Below, one piece after another: positions 29,851 through 38,436 of a stretch of DNA of 64,000 nt. Source of the stretch: Deltaproteobacteria bacterium (GTDB lineage: Bacteria > Myxococcota_A > Polyangia > Nannocystales > Nannocystaceae); contig JADJEE010000001.1 in assembly GCA_016709225.1 (NCBI GenBank), positions 1,860,001 to 1,924,000 of the forward strand, given 5' to 3'. Numbering within the stretch: position 1 is the first letter of the stretch; each line of letters begins with the position of its first letter. Both the position numbers and the translations under genes were made by a program. The notes beneath the pieces are model-generated. The model searched no databases. It had not been told where the DNA came from and worked only from the letters and a program-made list of their open reading frames with translations.

Positions 29851-30513
29851 ATGCCCGCGGCGCTGCGTTTGCTTGCTCCGGTCCTCGATCCCACCCGCGA
29901 TCGCCTGGCGGCGCGGCTGCTCCCCGGCCGCATCGTGGAGCTCTCGGGCCTGCCCGAGGGCGGAGGCAGCACCGCACGCACCACCACTGCGGTCTCGCTC
30001 GTGCGCTACGTGCAAGCCAGCGGTGACACCAGCGCGTGGATCCAGCCGCGCGGCGGTCCACTGTTCACCCCCGATCTGCAGGACGCCGGCATCGATCTCG
30101 ACGCGCTGGTGGTCGTGCACGTGGGCACCGCTCCGCTGCTGCACGGGCTGTGCAAGGCCGCAGAGCTGTTGCTGCGCTCGGGGGCGCTGGGCTTGGTGGT
30201 CGTCGATCTCACCGACGCCGCCGTCGAAGCGCGTGGCGGCCCGGCGATGACGGCGTGGCTGGGTCGCATGCTGGGGCTCGCACGGCAGCACGACAGCCGC
30301 ATCGTGTTGTTGACCGAGAAGCCGACCCACGCCGACTCGCTCGGCACGCTCGTGAGTGTGCGCATCGAGTCCCAGCGACACCGCGTGCATGCGCAGTCGT
30401 GGGGCCCCGAGGGCGCCTTCACCGTCGAGCACCACGTGATCAAGAACAAGTCCGGCGCGCCCTTCGACGTGGTGCCGGATCGCCATCGCGCCCCCGACGG
30501 CCTCGGCGCCTGA
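29851..30513 (+). CDS. imuA: ImuA, RecA-like factor of SOS mutagenesis
   Basis: A 220-residue protein of the ImuA/SulA-RecA-like family. The start LPGRIVELSGLPEGGGSTARTT is a degenerate P-loop region. Further features are AWIQPRGGPLFTPDLQDAGIDLDALVVVHV and SRIVLLTEKPTHADSLGTLVSVRIESQRHR, which parallel RecA/ImuA core strands. ImuA works with ImuB and DnaE2 in translesion synthesis. In many bacteria the three are adjacent as imuA-imuB-dnaE2. Here imuB (38437) and dnaE2 (43088) lie downstream on the same strand but are separated by other genes. An SOS-box promoter precedes the gene. Confidence 0.82.
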   Translation: MPAALRLLAPVLDPTRDRLAARLLPGRIVELSGLPEGGGSTARTTTAVSLVRYVQASGDTSAWIQPRGGPLFTPDLQDAGIDLDALVVVHVGTAPLLHGLCKAAELLLRSGALGLVVVDLTDAAVEARGGPAMTAWLGRMLGLARQHDSRIVLLTEKPTHADSLGTLVSVRIESQRHRVHAQSWGPEGAFTVEHHVIKNKSGAPFDVVPDRHRAPDGLGA

Positions 30514-30609
30514 AGGCGACGAGGAACGCCGCCACCGCCCCGCGGCACGCACTCGCGCGCGGCCTGGCTGCTAGACTCGCGCGCGGGGTTTCGGAAGGGG
30601 GCGGGGATC

Positions 30610-31563
30610 ATGCGTGGGCGAGACGGCGAACGGTGGCGCGACGCGGTGCAATGGCTCGCGGTGACGGTGCTCGTGGGCATCAGTGGAGCAGCGTGCAACG
30701 ACGCGCGTGACGACGGCACCAACATCGGCGCCAGCACGGTGCAGACCACGACCCCCGACGACGAGTCGACCGCCGCCGCGGTCGACACCACCGGCGGTCA
30801 GCGACTCGACCTCGGCGCCGACACTGCCGCCACCGAGGGCGACGTCGACGGTACCGACGACTGCACGCAGGACGTCGACATCGTGTTCGTGATGGATGTG
30901 TCGACCTCGATGGGTCCGCTGCTCGACGCGCTCGCCGACGAGATCCTCGTGGTCGACGAGGCACTCGCGGCGTTGGGTCTGCCCAACCCACCGCACTATG
31001 GTTTGGTGGTGTTCGTCGACGACGCGGCGATCCTCGGCGTGGGCGCGCCCTACCCCGACGTCGCCACGTTGCAGCAGGACTTCCAGAGCTGGAGCGCGTT
31101 CACCTCCACCGACGCGCAGATCGGCGGTGGCGAGCCCAACTCGACCTGGCCCGAGAACTCGCTCGATGCGCTGTACCTGGCGGCCGCGGGCTTCCAGTGG
31201 CGACCGGCGGGCGACGCCACGCTGCGGATGATCATCCACACCACCGACGACACCTTCTGGGACGGGCCCACCACCGCCAACGGCGAGAGCATCGCGCACG
31301 GCTACGACGAGGTGGTCGGTGCGCTGCAGCAACGGAGCATCCGCACGTTCTCGTTCGCAGGTCAGATCGGCGGCTCGTGCGAGTGCGAGGACGTCACGCC
31401 GGGCTGGTCGACGCCCTACCAGGGCAAGACGCCGATCCCCGAGGCCACCGACGGCGACGTCTTCGACATCGATCTCGTGCTCGCCGGGCAGCTCTCGTTG
31501 TCGGCCGCGATCAACGACGCGGTCGGTCAGACGATGTGCCAGCCGTACACGCCGGTCGGCTGA
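30610..31563 (+). CDS. VWA domain lipoprotein
   Basis: A 317-residue exported protein. The lipobox is SGAAC at the end of the signal. A Thr/Asp-rich linker to about residue 85 precedes a von Willebrand factor A domain: the MIDAS motif DVSTSM near residue 97, a conserved Thr and Asp further on (MIIHTTDDTF), and a Cys pair SCECED. The domain binds divalent metal and usually a protein ligand. GAAGGGGG before the ATG is a likely Shine-Dalgarno, and TAGACT lies 32 nt upstream of it. The ligand is unknown. A second, larger VWA lipoprotein is at 60458-62392. Confidence 0.82.
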   Translation: MRGRDGERWRDAVQWLAVTVLVGISGAACNDARDDGTNIGASTVQTTTPDDESTAAAVDTTGGQRLDLGADTAATEGDVDGTDDCTQDVDIVFVMDVSTSMGPLLDALADEILVVDEALAALGLPNPPHYGLVVFVDDAAILGVGAPYPDVATLQQDFQSWSAFTSTDAQIGGGEPNSTWPENSLDALYLAAAGFQWRPAGDATLRMIIHTTDDTFWDGPTTANGESIAHGYDEVVGALQQRSIRTFSFAGQIGGSCECEDVTPGWSTPYQGKTPIPEATDGDVFDIDLVLAGQLSLSAAINDAVGQTMCQPYTPVG

Positions 31564-31608
31564 TCGCGCTTGCTGGCGCCGGGGGGCCAGCGCATGCTTG
31601 CGCCACCC

Positions 31609-32796
31609 ATGACCTCGAGTCGCTCGCTCGTCCTGGTCGCGTTGGTCGCGGCCGCCGCCTGTACTTCGACACAGGGCACGCCCCCGCCCGGACGCTTCCG
31701 CAGCAACGCCGCGAAGTTCGACGCGCCGCCGCCGATGCCGGTGGCAGCCGCGCCAGCCCCCGTCGCGGCCGCCGTCGCACCCACGCCGGTCGCGGTCGCG
31801 GTGGCGCCGAGCGCCGGCGCAAGCTCCTGCGAGGCCGCACGCTTCGTGCTGCCACCCGGCACCGTGATCGGTCGCGTCGACGGCCAGGACGTGCTCGCCA
31901 GCGACCTGGGGCCCGAGCTGGCCAAGGCGGAGTCGGCCGCGCTGCGCGAATACTGCGACAAGGTCGCGGGCATGCGGCAGCAGGCGCTCGACGCCACCTT
32001 CGACGAGAAGCTGATCGAGAAGGCCGCCGGTGGCGGTGACGCGCAGGCGTGGATGCGCGAGCAGCTCGGCAAGCGCGTCGAGCAGCCCACCGACGACGAG
32101 GTCAACGCGTTCTACGAGCAGAACAAGTCCGCCCAGACCCCGCCGCTCGATCAGGTCCGCGAACAGGTCGTCGCGGCGATCCTGCAGGAGCGCAACGAGT
32201 CGGCCGCCAACGCGATCCTCGGTGAGCTGCGCCGCGGCAAGGATGTCGAGCCGCTGCTGCCCGACGTGCGTCCGCCGCCGGTCGAGCTGCCCGACGAGCC
32301 CACCACCGCGTCGTTCGGTCCCGCCGACGCCAAGGTCCACGTGGTCGAGTTCTCCGACTTCCAGTGCCCCTACTGCGCGCGCGCAGCCGGCATGGTCGAG
32401 GACGTCAAGAAGCGCTTCGGCGATCGCGTGCGCTTCAGCTATCGCCACTTCCCGCTCAGCTTCCACCCCTTCGCGCGCCCGGCCGCCGAGATGGCGCAGT
32501 GCGCCAAGGCGCAGGACAAGTTCTGGGAGTTCCACGACGCCGTGTTCGCGGTCTCGAGCGAGCTCTCCGACGAGACCCTGCGCGCCGCCGCGCAGAAGGC
32601 TGGCCTCGAGATGAACGGCTTCGACAGCTGCATGGCCTCCGGCCGCGCGGCCGAGGAGGTCAAGCGCGACATGGCCAAGGCCGAGGAGGTCGGCGTCGAC
32701 GGCACGCCCAACTTCTTCGTCAACGGTCGCCAGCTCGCCGCGGGCGCCGGTCAGCTGACCGCCGCGATCGAGGCCGAGCTCGCGCGCGGGTCGTGA
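31609..32796 (+). CDS. DsbA-family thioredoxin-fold lipoprotein with SurA-like N-terminus
   Basis: A 395-residue lipoprotein (lipobox AAAC after VLVALVAA). An Ala/Pro-rich linker follows, then a helical region GTVIGRVDGQDVLASDLGPEL...TDDEVNAFYEQN that resembles the SurA/PpiC N-terminal chaperone domain. The C-terminal third is a DsbA-like thioredoxin fold: VVEFSDFQCPYCARAAG with redox centre CPYC (253-256), SYRHFPLSFHPFARPAAEMAQ and the cis-Pro motif VDGTPNFFVNGR. It probably catalyses disulfide exchange in the periplasm for the many Cys-rich secreted proteins of this organism. The ATG at 31609 was chosen for the signal peptide; an upstream TTG frame extends to 31570. It shares one base with the next gene. 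Confidence 0.85.
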   Translation: MTSSRSLVLVALVAAAACTSTQGTPPPGRFRSNAAKFDAPPPMPVAAAPAPVAAAVAPTPVAVAVAPSAGASSCEAARFVLPPGTVIGRVDGQDVLASDLGPELAKAESAALREYCDKVAGMRQQALDATFDEKLIEKAAGGGDAQAWMREQLGKRVEQPTDDEVNAFYEQNKSAQTPPLDQVREQVVAAILQERNESAANAILGELRRGKDVEPLLPDVRPPPVELPDEPTTASFGPADAKVHVVEFSDFQCPYCARAAGMVEDVKKRFGDRVRFSYRHFPLSFHPFARPAAEMAQCAKAQDKFWEFHDAVFAVSSELSDETLRAAAQKAGLEMNGFDSCMASGRAAEEVKRDMAKAEEVGVDGTPNFFVNGRQLAAGAGQLTAAIEAELARGS

Positions 32797-34553
32797 TGGC
32801 GTCGCGGCTGCACTTCGTCGGGCAGGTGCTCGAGGTCGGCGGCGAACGCATCGTGCGTGACGCGTTCACGCCGAGCGATCGCGCCGACGCCGTGGTGGCC
32901 GCGACCGAGTTCGCGCTCGGCAGCTTCGTCGAGGTGTGGCGCGAGCCGGGCGGCGTGCGGCAGGTCTGCGTCGCCGCGGCTGGTAGCGCGCGCGCGGCCC
33001 TGTACGCACTCGTGCGCGAACAGGGCCTCGACCCCGCCCACCCCGACGCGGTCGAGCGCGAGGCCCTGGCGATCCTCGCTGACCCCGGCATCGACGATGC
33101 GACCCTCGTCGATCGCACCGAGCTGCCGTTCGTGACGGTCGACGGGCCCGGCACCCGCGATCTCGATCAGGCGCTCTACGTCGCGCCCGACGGCGACGGC
33201 TGGATCGCCCACTACGCCATCGCCGACGCCGCGTGGTACGTGCGCCCCGGCAGCGCGCTGTTCGACGAGGCGCTCGCGCGCGGGGCCAGCTACTACCTGC
33301 CCGGCCTCAGCATCCCGATGCTGCCGCGCAACCTGAGCGAAGGCGTCATCTCGATCAACGCCGGCGTCGATCGGCGCGCATTGTCGTTCGTCATGCGCAT
33401 CGGCCCCGACGGCGAGTGCCGCGGCACCACGTTCGAGCGCGTCCGCCTGCGCAGCCGCGCCAAGCTCGAGTTCGGCCAGGTGCAGGCGCTGCTCGACGGC
33501 GCCGACGGCCACGGCATCGACGACCAGGGCGTGCAGGCGAGCCTGTTCGCGCTGCGCGACGCCGGCGAGGCGCGGCTGCGGGCCGCCGCCGAGCGCGACC
33601 TCGTTCGTCACCGCCACGAGGAGATCCGCGTCAAGCTCGACGACGGCCCCGACTACGAGTTCGTGGTCATCAGCGAGCTGCGCGACGAGGTCGAGCGTTA
33701 CGGCGAGCAGCTGTCGCTGCTGTGCAACATCGAGGGCGCGCACCTGCTGCGCGAGGGCGCCCGCGATCGCGACCTCGTGCAGCCGGTGTACCGCGTGCAC
33801 GCGCCGCCCGAGCCCGAGCGCATGGCCGAGCTGGTCGCCACCATCGACGCCGCGTGTGCCTTTCACGGCGTGCCGCAGTGGCGCTGGCAGCCCGAGCACG
33901 AGCCGCTGTCGGCCTACCTCGAGCGGCTCGCGAACGAGGCCCCCGGCGCGGGCGCGGCCAAGTCGATCGGCGACGGCCGCGATCGGCTCGCACGCGCGCT
34001 GCTGCGACAGGCGGTGCTGGTGAACGTGCGCTCGAGCTTCAGTGCCGAGCCGGCGCCGCACTTCGGCATCGGCGCCGACGTCTACGCCCGCTTCTCGGCG
34101 CCGATGCGCGAGGTCGTCGGCGTGTTCGTGCACAAGGAGGCGTGGGAGGCCCTGCGCAAGGCGCCGCCCAGCCGCGACGACGAGGCCCTGCGCGCGCGTG
34201 TGATCGAGGCCGCCAACGCCGCCAAGGATCGCCAGCGCTCGCTGACCCACGGCGCCAACCTGCTGGTGCTCGACCGCATGTTCGCACGCGACGCTGCACT
34301 ACCGCCCGAGCAGCGACCGCCGCGACGCGGCACCGTCATGGGCGCCGCGCCGCGCAAGCTGTACGTGCGGCTGGACGAGCCCGCGGTCGACGTGAAGATC
34401 TACGGTGACGCGTTCGGCAGCGACGATCCGGCGCCGGTGGTGACGACCACCGAGGGTCGCGAGGTCGCGTGCGCGCTCGGCTGTGCGATCGACGTGCGCG
34501 TGCGGGCCCACGACCCCCGCGGCCATCGCTGGCTGCTCGAGATCGTCGGCTGA
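32796..34553 (+). CDS. RNB-domain (RNase II/R family) ribonuclease
   Basis: A 585-residue protein. The RNB catalytic signature is PFVTVDGPGTRDLDQALYV (acidic metal ligands), followed by YAIADAAWYVRPGSALFDEAL, LPGLSIPMLPRNLSEGVISINAGVDRRALSF and the basic core. N-terminal cold-shock domains appear absent or highly diverged; a C-terminal beta segment (VDVKIYGDAFGSDD...VRVRAHDP) may be an S1-like domain. It should degrade single-stranded RNA 3' to 5'. It is shorter than classical RNase II (about 640) and RNase R (about 800). Its ATG overlaps the preceding stop (TGATG), so it is coupled to the DsbA-like gene. Confidence 0.85.
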   Translation: MASRLHFVGQVLEVGGERIVRDAFTPSDRADAVVAATEFALGSFVEVWREPGGVRQVCVAAAGSARAALYALVREQGLDPAHPDAVEREALAILADPGIDDATLVDRTELPFVTVDGPGTRDLDQALYVAPDGDGWIAHYAIADAAWYVRPGSALFDEALARGASYYLPGLSIPMLPRNLSEGVISINAGVDRRALSFVMRIGPDGECRGTTFERVRLRSRAKLEFGQVQALLDGADGHGIDDQGVQASLFALRDAGEARLRAAAERDLVRHRHEEIRVKLDDGPDYEFVVISELRDEVERYGEQLSLLCNIEGAHLLREGARDRDLVQPVYRVHAPPEPERMAELVATIDAACAFHGVPQWRWQPEHEPLSAYLERLANEAPGAGAAKSIGDGRDRLARALLRQAVLVNVRSSFSAEPAPHFGIGADVYARFSAPMREVVGVFVHKEAWEALRKAPPSRDDEALRARVIEAANAAKDRQRSLTHGANLLVLDRMFARDAALPPEQRPPRRGTVMGAAPRKLYVRLDEPAVDVKIYGDAFGSDDPAPVVTTTEGREVACALGCAIDVRVRAHDPRGHRWLLEIVG

Positions 34554-34581
34554 CCCGACGCCGCAGGTCGGCCCGTCAGCC
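34548..34581. terminator. Bidirectional hairpin at the RNB/methyltransferase junction
   Basis: Outer arms GGCTGAC/GTCAGCC (7 bp) enclose inner arms CCGAC/GTCGG (5 bp) with a small bulge. The hairpin covers both stop codons of the convergent pair at 34553 and 34576. No U-tract. Confidence 0.45.
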
Positions 34582-35823
34582 CTCGTCGGGTGTCGACGCG
34601 CCGCGGCCGTCGGCGCGCAGCAGTACCAGGTGCTCGGCCCGCGGCTCACCGCCGCGCCAGTCGGTTCGCGGCTGCGAGGCGATCGCCACCACCGCCGCGC
34701 CGCAGCTGGGCGCCAGCTGCCGTAGCTGCGCGGCGGCGTCGATGCGGCGGCCGGCGATCTCCCCGTCGCCGACCAGCCACAGCGCGACGCCGTCGGCCGC
34801 CAGCGTCGTCATGGTCGCGCGCAGCACCTCGCCGAGCTCGCGTTCCCACTGGGCCGGATCGGCACCGCGACCATAGTTGCGCCGCGCACCGACCTCGTGG
34901 GCCCGCATCGCGCGGGGCCGCAGCCCCAGCCACTCCCACCGCCGCGCGTGATGATCGACGTAGTCGTAGGTGCCGACGTACGGCGGCGACGTGATGATGC
35001 AGGCCACGGTGCCGGCGCGCACGCGACCACCGACGTGGCGGACGTCGCGTTCGATGAGCTTGGGCGCAGGCACGTCCGGCGGCAACGCCTCGAAGCTCGC
35101 GGCCCATCGCTCGCACAGCTCCTCGGCCTTGCCCGCGAAGAACCGCGTCGGCACACCCTTGCCGATGTGCTTCTCGACGGTCTCGTCGGAGGTGTCGGCG
35201 CGCTGCCGCGAGAACTTGGCGATCATCGCCGAGAACACCATCGTCAACGCCTCGCGCACGAACGGATCGGGCACCTCGCCGATGAAGCCGTGCAGCACCG
35301 CGAGCTCGCGCAGCACGTGCGGCTGGTAGTACGCGCGCTCCTCGGGGGACAGCGGCGCCATCACGTGGGCCCGCGCGCGCACGCCCGCGAGCGTGGCCTC
35401 GGCGACCTCGTTGGCGACGATCGCGACCGCCTCGCGCTGCGGCGCGTCGACCCGCGCGCACTTGATGGCCGCGATGCGCAGCGCCAACGGATTGAGATCG
35501 ACCCCCAGCGTGACGCCGCCGCGGAGCATGGCCTCGAGCAGCACCGTGCCGCTGCCGCAGAACGGATCGAGCATGCGCGCGCCCGGTCGCACGAAGCGAT
35601 CGCACAGCGCCGCGGCGATGCCGGGGTGCATGCGTGCGGGATAGACGTGCACGCCATGGGTGAGCGCGTCGCTGGGCGCCTCGTCGGCGGCGCGCAGCGC
35701 ATCGGCGAGGACGTCGGCGATGCGAGCCTCACCCCAGCGGCGCACGTCGCCGCCGGTCTGGGCGAACGCGGTCCGTCGCCGCGCGGGCGTGCGATCGGAG
35801 GGAGGGCGGCGGGGCTCGGTCAT
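34576..35823 (-). CDS. SAM-dependent DNA methyltransferase-like protein (TSPPY type)
   Basis: A 415-residue methyltransferase. YPARMHPGIAAALCDRF is followed by LDPFCGSGTVLLEAML (SAM motif I; D86-PFCGSGT). A later TSPPYVGTYDYVDHH is the catalytic TSPPY motif of N4-cytosine or amino-adenine DNA methylases. The order (FxGxG before TSPPY) suits the beta/gamma class arrangement. No restriction endonuclease gene lies next to it, so it is an orphan DNA methyltransferase, or a related RNA/tRNA base methylase. The ATG at 35823 was chosen; the frame can extend to 35886. Expression may start from a TACAAC element 11 nt upstream. Confidence 0.75.
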   Translation of the reverse strand: MTEPRRPPSDRTPARRRTAFAQTGGDVRRWGEARIADVLADALRAADEAPSDALTHGVHVYPARMHPGIAAALCDRFVRPGARMLDPFCGSGTVLLEAMLRGGVTLGVDLNPLALRIAAIKCARVDAPQREAVAIVANEVAEATLAGVRARAHVMAPLSPEERAYYQPHVLRELAVLHGFIGEVPDPFVREALTMVFSAMIAKFSRQRADTSDETVEKHIGKGVPTRFFAGKAEELCERWAASFEALPPDVPAPKLIERDVRHVGGRVRAGTVACIITSPPYVGTYDYVDHHARRWEWLGLRPRAMRAHEVGARRNYGRGADPAQWERELGEVLRATMTTLAADGVALWLVGDGEIAGRRIDAAAQLRQLAPSCGAAVVAIASQPRTDWRGGEPRAEHLVLLRADGRGASTPDEG

Positions 35824-35942
35824 CGGCGGGGGCGGTTGTATCGCCCATGGGACCAGCGAGGTGGCAAAAGCAGCGCCGGTCGCCACCGGCCGCCGCGGGA
35901 GCTTCGCGTCGCCCCGGGTTGGCGCCGGCCGCCGATGCGCTC

Positions 35943-35948
35943 TACCTT
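35943..35948 (+). promoter_or_regulatory. -10-like hexamer TACCTT before the GTG start at 35958
   Basis: TACCTT ends 9 nt before the GTG start. No Shine-Dalgarno is seen. Confidence 0.35.
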
Positions 35949-35957
35949 TGTGTGGCC

Positions 35958-36875
35958 GTGTCGACAGCGTCTGCCGCCCTGGTCGCCCTGGCCCTGCTGC
36001 TCCAAGCTCCGCCGCCGCCGCGCATCGGCGCCACCGGATCGCCGGAGTCGCGCTCGGGCATCCTGCGCGACGTCGTTCGCAGCGCCGACGGCAGCTACGT
36101 GTATCGCAACCGGCGCGCGGGGTTCACCGGCACCATCCACCCCGACGGCACCGTGACATTCAAGGACCACGTGGTCTCGAGCCCACGCGTGTGGCACCCG
36201 TTCGGCATCGATCTGAGCGGCGGCACCCCGAACGTGCCCGATCCCACCCTGCCGTCGAACACGCTCGTGCGCCCGTCCGATCTCGCGAGCCTGGGCGACG
36301 ACCCGCTGGTCAAGAGCGGCCCCTACGGCGCGCCGCCGATTCTCATCGGCGTTGGCGGTCGCATGGCCGGCGTGTCCGATCTGGCCCACGCGACCCGCTT
36401 CGCGGGCGCCAAGCAGCGCTTCCTCGACGCCACCGCGGAGCTGCGGGGACAGCTGGCCCGCGACCATCGTCGCGCCAACGAGCGCGCCGCGCTGGCGTCG
36501 TTGCACGGCGACCTGCAGCGCATCTGGGATGCTGCGCAGACCCCCGTCACGCTGCGACGCGAGCAGCTGTTCCAGCGCTGGGACGAGTGTGACGAAGAAG
36601 CCGTCGGCGAGCAGGCCAGCGCGGAGGATCGCGCGCGCGGCCACGCCGGTGCCATCGCGCGTCAGCGCATCGAGGCGTGGATCCGCGAGCACGTACCGCA
36701 GCGCGGCGCCGATGCCTTCACCGCCGCCGAGCTGCGCGACATGAACCAGCGCAAGCGCTCGCGGGCGCGCTTCGACCCCTACGCAGCACCAGCGGCGACG
36801 ACCACCACCACCGCACCCGCGACGACCGCCACACCTCCCGCCGCGACCATGCCGGCCTCGCCACCGACCGACTGA
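35958..36875 (+). CDS. Exported protein of unknown function
   Basis: A 305-residue protein with a signal peptide (STASAALVALALLLQAPPPP). The mature part has a beta-rich domain with SYVYRNRRAGFTGTIHPDGTVTFKDH, where Tyr, Arg and Gly positions are clustered, then a helical region HATRFAGAKQRFLDATAELRGQLARDHRRANERAALASL, and a low-complexity Thr/Pro/Ala C-terminus. I do not recognise the family; the segment 'F-x-G-T-I-x-x-D-G-x-V-x-F' recurs in secreted myxobacterial proteins. The GTG at 35958 starts the signal; an alternative ATG at 35847 would add 37 residues without signal character. Its terminus approaches the convergent CDP-alcohol transferase gene (5 nt). Confidence 0.6.
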   Translation: MSTASAALVALALLLQAPPPPRIGATGSPESRSGILRDVVRSADGSYVYRNRRAGFTGTIHPDGTVTFKDHVVSSPRVWHPFGIDLSGGTPNVPDPTLPSNTLVRPSDLASLGDDPLVKSGPYGAPPILIGVGGRMAGVSDLAHATRFAGAKQRFLDATAELRGQLARDHRRANERAALASLHGDLQRIWDAAQTPVTLRREQLFQRWDECDEEAVGEQASAEDRARGHAGAIARQRIEAWIREHVPQRGADAFTAAELRDMNQRKRSRARFDPYAAPAATTTTTAPATTATPPAATMPASPPTD

Positions 36876-36879
36876 CGCG

Positions 36880-38283
36880 TCAGCGGTCGGCGAGCGCGAC
36901 GTCGGGCTCGACCGCCGCATCGCCGTCATCGTGGCGGTCCGCACCGACTTCGGCCGAAGGCGCACCGTCACGGGCCGCCTTGCGGCTCGCGCGGGTCGCC
37001 CGGCGCACCTGCAGCACGCGGCGAAACGCCAGCATCGTCGGCAAGAAGCCGTAGAACAGGATCGGCACCAAGATGGTCGCGGCGGCCCCACGCGCACCGT
37101 ACAAGCGCAGGCCGATGAGCAGCGCGGCCGCGTAGACCGGCGCGCCGACCACCGCGCGCCGGTGCTGCGCCAACGCGCGGCCGAGGTGACGGTAGTGGGT
37201 GGAGAACGACACCATCTGCGCGCACGCCATGCCCACCATCAACCCGATGAGCGCGGGCTGCCCCTCGAACACGAGGATCGACGACATCGTCGTGAGCCCC
37301 CCCGCCGGGCTCGGCACGCCGCTGAAGTAGTTCGGGTCGCTGTTGCCCTTGTCGAGCGTGAAGAACACCAGCCGCGTGATGGTGAACAGCGAGTAGAACA
37401 CGCCGATCACCGCGCCCGAGAGGCCGCCGCCCAGCGCGAAGTAGAGCGCGACGCCGGGCGCGATGCCGTAGTTGATGCCGTCGGCGATGTCATCGGAGTA
37501 GACCCCGAAGCGAGTGCCACCGAAGCGCCGCGCGGCCGCACCGTCGAAGCCGTCGAAGGCGGCCCCCAGCACCACGAACAGCAGGCTCATCTCGAAGCGA
37601 CCACGGGTCGCGAACGCGATGCTGGCGACGCCGCACAGCAGGTTGCACGCCGACAGCACATCGGCGAGGAAGCGCTTGCGCAGCAGGCCCAGGCCGAGCA
37701 ACGCGACCGCGGCCGAGAACACCACGTTGATGCCCAGCAGCGCCTCGACCGAGGTGGCGGTCAGCACCCGCGGTGCCCAGCCCTGGCTGAGCAGCAGCAG
37801 CGCCAGCAAGGTCGTGTACGACAGCGCCGTGCGCAGCCGGTTGTCGGTGACGCCGCGACCGAGGGCATACAGCGCCAACAACAGCAGATCGAGCCCGACC
37901 TTGGCGATCAGCAGCCACGGCCGCACCACGTCGGCGTTGAGGTAGCAGACCACCACCAACAGCGGGTAGTCGGTGAGTCGATCGAAGATGCGCCCGAACG
38001 GCGTGGCCAGCCCGCGGTGACGCGCGACGATGCCATCGAGGTAGTCGAGCGCGAAGAAGGCCACCACCAACGCGACCGTGAGCGCGGTCGAGAACGGCAG
38101 CACGTCGACCTGCCGCAGCGCGAGCACCAGCGGCGGCAGCACCACGACCAGCTTCACCGACGACAGCACGTTGGGGTGCACGTGCACCCGCGCCGCGATC
38201 GCCTGTTCCTTCGCATCGACCCAGTCGGGCTTGCTCAGCAGGCGGCGGCGCGGAACCATCGCGGCGTCGTCGGGCTTGTCCAT
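36880..38283 (-). CDS. Tandem CDP-alcohol phosphatidyltransferase, C-terminal half PssA-like
   Basis: A 467-residue membrane protein with two complete CDP-OH-P transferase motifs D(x)2DG(x)2AR(x)8G(x)3D(x)3D. The first (residues 80-105, DYLDGIVARHRG...FGRIFDRLTD) is exact. The second (244-268, DGFDGAAARRFGG...FGVYSDDIAD) has seven residues instead of eight after AR. The second half also contains ACNLLCGVASIAFA and SGVPSPAGG, which are typical of CDP-diacylglycerol-serine O-phosphatidyltransferase (PssA). The first half has no specific assignment but has a comparable helix count. It should make phosphatidylserine plus a second phospholipid, or the two halves may be one functional unit. The N-terminus is cytoplasmic and Lys/Arg-rich. 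Divergent from imuB. Confidence 0.82.
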   Translation of the reverse strand: MDKPDDAAMVPRRRLLSKPDWVDAKEQAIAARVHVHPNVLSSVKLVVVLPPLVLALRQVDVLPFSTALTVALVVAFFALDYLDGIVARHRGLATPFGRIFDRLTDYPLLVVVCYLNADVVRPWLLIAKVGLDLLLLALYALGRGVTDNRLRTALSYTTLLALLLLSQGWAPRVLTATSVEALLGINVVFSAAVALLGLGLLRKRFLADVLSACNLLCGVASIAFATRGRFEMSLLFVVLGAAFDGFDGAAARRFGGTRFGVYSDDIADGINYGIAPGVALYFALGGGLSGAVIGVFYSLFTITRLVFFTLDKGNSDPNYFSGVPSPAGGLTTMSSILVFEGQPALIGLMVGMACAQMVSFSTHYRHLGRALAQHRRAVVGAPVYAAALLIGLRLYGARGAAATILVPILFYGFLPTMLAFRRVLQVRRATRASRKAARDGAPSAEVGADRHDDGDAAVEPDVALADR

Positions 38284-38386
38284 GGGTGCCACCGGCAGTG
38301 TGACCGTTGCGGCCCGCCCGCGCACGCGGCAGCCCCCCGACAACACAGAGAATTCACATCGTAGCGGGGCTCCGTCGCGCTTTCCG

Positions 38387-38415
38387 TTGAACCTATACGG
38401 ATGTTCAGGTAGCGA
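38387..38415 (+). promoter_or_regulatory. imuB promoter with embedded SOS box
   Basis: TTGAAC (38387-38392) and TAGCGA (38410-38415) are separated by 17 nt. That spacer, 38393-38409, is CTATACGGATGTTCAGG, with a perfect right half GTTCAG and a left half CTATAC (4/6 versus CTGAAC). It matches 15 of 17 positions of the recalled M. xanthus LexA motif. The layout mirrors the imuA promoter, with a short leader of about 15 nt. Confidence 0.7.
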
Positions 38416-38436
38416 TCGGAGTCCGGCTCCCATCCC

